64,000 nucleotides of DNA. Origin: Mariniblastus sp. (GTDB taxonomy: Bacteria > Planctomycetota > Planctomycetia > Pirellulales > Pirellulaceae). How positions within the stretch are numbered: the stretch's first letter is position 1; each line of letters opens with the position of its first letter. The position numbers were made by a program, and so were the translations under genes. The stretch spans positions 99,101-163,100 of the forward strand of contig JAQXDZ010000023.1 in the NCBI GenBank assembly GCA_029251085.1, written 5' to 3'. The notes under the pieces are model-generated. The model was not told where the DNA came from and ran no database searches. It saw only the letters and a list, made by a program, of their open reading frames with translations. Positions 61,158 through 64,000 of the stretch are shown here, piece after piece.

Positions 61158-62108
61158 TCAGTGAACGACGATGCCATGATCAAGTTGAGTTTCAGGGTCT
61201 TTGAATGCTCGTTTTACGAACCCCATCCCGAGGTAACGTTGGTCTCGAAGCGAAAAGGTGACGGAGCTAATCGTACCGGCGGGTTCACCATTGAGTGTCA
61301 GTTCATCGCCAGTCGTAGGAGGTTTTGCCGTTGGCGGTAGCTCGGGAAATTGAAGGCTTACCAAGAGACGATTGACTCGGCCTCGCGCATCGATTCTCGC
61401 GACCGTTTCCTGCCCCAGATAGCATCCTTTGTTAAAGTTGATTGCTTTCGAATCTCGTTGCAGTTCCTGTGGCAGGTTGTTTTCTGATATGTCCATCTCG
61501 TGCCACGGCGTCGCATTTTCGATTCTGCAGACTTGCAGCGCATCGTCGCTACATTCGGAGATCCCCACTTTCCTAAGGGCGTCCTCGATTTCAGACAAGT
61601 AGGGTGCTTGAACCAGAATGAGATAGCCGAGCCCGGCAATTTCGAGATTGGCTACGAAAATTTCGTGATTTTCAAATTCTACTCGTTGAACTTTGTTTTC
61701 CGCCGGCAACGCGCCGGCGAGTTGCGTCAGGCACTCATCGGCAGTATTCCCTCTTACAAACAGTCCTGCCCAATTTGCAGTGGCGTCCTCGAGAGTCACT
61801 TCTTCCCGAATTAAATATTTATCGAGGTGGTCAACTGTTGGTTGGACGTTTATTCCATGGCCGAAAAGGAAGAGTTCGTCTTGTAGGTTGATTGCATGGA
61901 CGAATTTTAGAATCTTCCCTTTGCTGTTGAGGATAAAGGCTTCGCATGCCTCGCTCGTTTCAAGCTTCTTGATTTCGTTGGTGCAGAAGTTGTGGAAAAA
62001 TGAGAGGCGGTCTTCACCGGTGAGGCGAATCAAGCCGTGGTTCGCCAGGTGCGAATAGCCGGCGTTGTTGGTAAGCGCTTGGTAGTCGTGTTCAAGTTGG
62101 TTTGTCAT
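61158..62108 (-). CDS. ygfZ: YgfZ/GcvT-like folate-binding protein
   Basis: YgfZ (IBA57 in eukaryotes) helps make or repair certain [4Fe-4S] enzymes with tetrahydrofolate. The diagnostic motif K227-G-C229-Y-L-G-Q-E is intact, in FNKGCYLGQETVARID. The N-terminal GcvT-type fold shows LANHGLIRLTGEDRLSFFHNFCTN. Length (316 residues) is normal. It starts eight bases after the LarA-like gene stops, so the two form an operon. Iron-sulfur clients in this window include aconitase, but a specific link is only inference. Confidence 0.93.
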   Translation of the reverse strand: MTNQLEHDYQALTNNAGYSHLANHGLIRLTGEDRLSFFHNFCTNEIKKLETSEACEAFILNSKGKILKFVHAINLQDELFLFGHGINVQPTVDHLDKYLIREEVTLEDATANWAGLFVRGNTADECLTQLAGALPAENKVQRVEFENHEIFVANLEIAGLGYLILVQAPYLSEIEDALRKVGISECSDDALQVCRIENATPWHEMDISENNLPQELQRDSKAINFNKGCYLGQETVARIDARGRVNRLLVSLQFPELPPTAKPPTTGDELTLNGEPAGTISSVTFSLRDQRYLGMGFVKRAFKDPETQLDHGIVVH

Positions 62109-62116
62109 GGCTAGTT

Positions 62117-63373
62117 TTAGCTTCCTTCGGTGGAAGGGGCGTCACCTGTTTTAATTTGAGTTTTGTGGGCGTCGCGAATAACCAGGCAGTCTTCAGAAGA
62201 TTCAGCCATTCTAAGAATTTCATCAGCTGATTTAAGATGGCCGAGTCCTAGTTCCTCAACCGTTTGTTCCGGCAGTGAAGACCTAAGAAAGACTGGACGG
62301 TCTTTGATGATGCCAGCAACTCGTTGAAGGGTTTTGGTAAGTTTGGAACTGATGTTGTCTTCAAATTGCGACATGCACGCTTTACGCGTGTTGCGATCAG
62401 GAGCGATTGAAATTTCTGACCAGATAATGATTGGCGATTCAGTTTGAGTGACTTCGCTTGCGGCAATCAGGGCCTGGGCAAAGTCGTCCCATGACTGGTC
62501 CATCGGTTTGGCTTCGATGGTCGCTACGCAGAGACTGGATGGGTTGGGCCAGGCCAATGACCATAAGTGATTGGTGGCGGTTCTGGCCGACTCAAGTGCG
62601 TCTTTCTTTGCGCCACTGAAGACTTGGCGAATAGTGTCCCCGGGCCCGCAGACAACTTGAACTGCAAAAAATGCGCCGAGCGATTCGTTGGCCAGTTCGA
62701 TTTCGGTCCAGCGAGAAATGAAAGATCCTTTGCCTTGGGCGAATCGGTATAGTGTCGAAGTCGTGCTGAAGTCTGGGTAGATGCAATCAGATTGTTGATT
62801 GACTTCGCCAGGACTAGGAATGCCGATGGGGATGACGACGTCAGCGTCTACTAAGGTTCGGTTGACGTACACCGGGTCACCTTCCTCGTTGGCGGCAAGG
62901 TAGGCATGGCCAGTTTGGTTTTCCGGGTCATGAACCTGCGTGTTTAGCGACTGAAACCCAAAGTCGAATGAGAATATGGGGGGACGCTTCCCTTCGGATT
63001 TGTCTTTTTCAGCCATTTCATATTGGGCGGCGGGAATGCCCAGGCTTTCGGCGGTTCTTCCAGTGACGACGAGGGTGATATCGTTTAAGTCGATCCCGGT
63101 CGTGATTAAATAATCTACAGTCGACTCAATTAAATAATTGGCGTGGGGGATGTCGGTTTGCAAGGCGATCGCGACCGTGTCACCCTCGAAAACTGATTCC
63201 GAAAGTGGTGGGTAAAATTCAGGAGCATCGAGAGTTGCTTTCAATGCGCTCGATAAGTCGATGTTGGGCTCAATTGATATATCAAGTTGGGGTACTGAGA
63301 AGTTTGGTTTATCGGCCAGTGGTCTCAATAGCTCAGTAACAATGCTGTCGTTGGGATTCGATTCAGTTGTCAA
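62117..63373 (-). CDS. LarA-like (DUF2088-type) protein
   Basis: The 418-residue protein resembles the nickel-dependent lactate racemase family in length and in its N-terminal domain. Examples are SVFEGDTVAIALQTDIPHANYLIE and GIDLNDITLVVTGR, which mirror the PGDxVAIxxxDxTRP and ITIxxATG regions. The region that normally carries the GGxKxxxPG cofactor-binding element reads IPSPGEVNQQSDCIYPDFS instead, so nickel-pincer binding is doubtful. The start is TTG at 63373. It is the first gene of an operon with ygfZ. A non-racemase role is therefore likely, and the substrate is unknown. Confidence 0.7.
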   Translation of the reverse strand: MTTESNPNDSIVTELLRPLADKPNFSVPQLDISIEPNIDLSSALKATLDAPEFYPPLSESVFEGDTVAIALQTDIPHANYLIESTVDYLITTGIDLNDITLVVTGRTAESLGIPAAQYEMAEKDKSEGKRPPIFSFDFGFQSLNTQVHDPENQTGHAYLAANEEGDPVYVNRTLVDADVVIPIGIPSPGEVNQQSDCIYPDFSTTSTLYRFAQGKGSFISRWTEIELANESLGAFFAVQVVCGPGDTIRQVFSGAKKDALESARTATNHLWSLAWPNPSSLCVATIEAKPMDQSWDDFAQALIAASEVTQTESPIIIWSEISIAPDRNTRKACMSQFEDNISSKLTKTLQRVAGIIKDRPVFLRSSLPEQTVEELGLGHLKSADEILRMAESSEDCLVIRDAHKTQIKTGDAPSTEGS

Positions 63374-63670
63374 GGGAATGCTCAGAATGTTGAAGTGTTG
63401 CGCCGGAATTTATCAGGTGGTGTAATCGGCAATCATATCCATCCTTCGGTCGGGGTCAACGACCGGATACTATCATCCTCAAAAGAAAGGTATTTGTCAG
63501 TCGGCTTCAAAATTTGTTGATATTTTGATCAGTTTTGAGCCGTGGTTGCAATTTATCCCAATTCTGGTGGAGTGTGGTTCCGATCCGAGCGAATCAATCT
63601 TTACCCGGATTTTGCAAACAGGTTAAATTAGCGGGTGATGTGACGTGCGTTGCAAATCTAAGAGACACTC

Positions 63671-64000
63671 ATGAACGGATTCATTTCAAAAAAATATCGA
63701 TCAGTCCTGGCATCCGTCGTTTTGATGGCTTGTATTGGCTGCGATCCGGCAGAAGTGCCTAAGAGTGTCGACTTACCGAGTGAGCCTGAGTCGACGGTGG
63801 GATTAGCTGAAGAGACGAGCGATCTGCGCGATAGCGAATTAATGTCCGCCGAAATACTTGCATCGGTAATTGAGCGTTACGATCAAGCGAAATCCTATCA
63901 AGACAAGGCTGTCTTGTATCTAAATTATCAGCTTGAGGGTCGACAGACACAGGAACCACAGCGGTGGTCGACTGTCTGGGAGCGAGGTGGGAAATATGCA
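63671..64000 (+). CDS. lipoprotein, 5' part only (cut by window end)
   Basis: From ATG 63671 the frame is open to the window end, giving 110 residues. A signal peptide with lipobox CIGC (C24) is followed by an acidic linker. A domain then starts near residue 63 with ASVIERYDQAKSYQDKAVLYLNYQL and a tryptophan motif WSTVWERGGKY. That start is like the LolA-fold region found ahead of thioredoxin domains in planctomycete TlpA-like proteins, but the remainder is outside the window. The preceding 300 bases hold no gene. Confidence 0.8.
   Translation, partial: MNGFISKKYRSVLASVVLMACIGCDPAEVPKSVDLPSEPESTVGLAEETSDLRDSELMSAEILASVIERYDQAKSYQDKAVLYLNYQLEGRQTQEPQRWSTVWERGGKYA

Noticed and set aside
1..64000. 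Search for tRNA, rRNA, RNase P RNA, tmRNA, CRISPR and insertion sequences
   Set aside because: No T-loop signature, conserved rRNA/RNase P core, regularly spaced repeats or transposase was seen by eye; a covariance-model scan would be needed to exclude small RNAs.

Overview
The window looks like chromosomal DNA of a planctomycete, most likely a marine Pirellulaceae-type organism of moderate GC. The reasons are family-level. There is a DUF1598 protein with an Asn/Gly-rich start, a BON protein with the proline/tyrosine/tryptophan-rich tail familiar from planctomycetes, and an HExxH protein of the DUF1570 type. There is also a eukaryote-type PTPMT1-like phosphatase, many lipoproteins and long exported proteins of unknown function, and a FtsQ-like gene with no ftsZ beside it. 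I saw no tRNA, rRNA, CRISPR array, insertion sequence or phage gene. Apart from its edges this is a core-genome segment. Function calls come from reading motifs, not from database searches.

Layout. 0.1-4 kb: TPR protein, thioredoxin-like lipoprotein, PTPMT1-like phosphatase, MATE exporter. 4.1-7.9 kb (+): recO, then envelope assembly genes (BamD-like and LptE-like lipoproteins) and a TPR protein, closed by a strong terminator. 8.3-12.1 kb: a 1272-residue membrane-anchored exported protein of unknown function. 12.5-15.8 kb: csrA, facing a murB to ftsQ-like pair that keeps the order of a dcw cluster, and fpr. 16-24 kb: valS with an extra zinc ribbon, a small CxxC membrane protein, acnA, truB and a 57-residue coiled-coil gene. 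24-29 kb: an exported protein and a minimal Tad operon (cpaF-tadB-tadC). 29-32 kb: a SLOG-type protein, a LysM protein and rsmH. 32-37.5 kb: a lipid-like module made of an RND/MMPL transporter, an alpha-oxoamine synthase resembling serine palmitoyltransferase, and a GNAT-like acyltransferase. 37.7-42.3 kb: lipoprotein, BON protein, DUF3500 protein, RNase HII-like protein. 42.4-46 kb: PhyH dioxygenase, ALDH7-type dehydrogenase, fatty-acid desaturase. 46-52.4 kb: lipoprotein, HExxH lipoprotein, FHA-GAF-sigma54 activator, DUF1598 protein. 52.5-57.2 kb: mnmH, exported M28 and C1 peptidases, small membrane protein. 57.2-64 kb: CelD-type GNAT plus acyltransferase-3 operon, phzF-like gene, LarA-like to ygfZ operon, and the start of a lipoprotein cut by the window end.

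The common theme is the cell envelope: outer-membrane protein and LPS assembly, peptidoglycan precursor synthesis, cardiolipin-pathway phosphatase, lipid desaturation, surface acylation, pilus motors, and a candidate sphingolipid or ceramide-like branch. The candidates I would examine first are the synthase/acyltransferase/RND module (32172-37446), the MurB homolog that lacks both textbook proton donors (13938-14816) beside the FtsQ-like gene, and the RNase HII-like protein (41312-42268).
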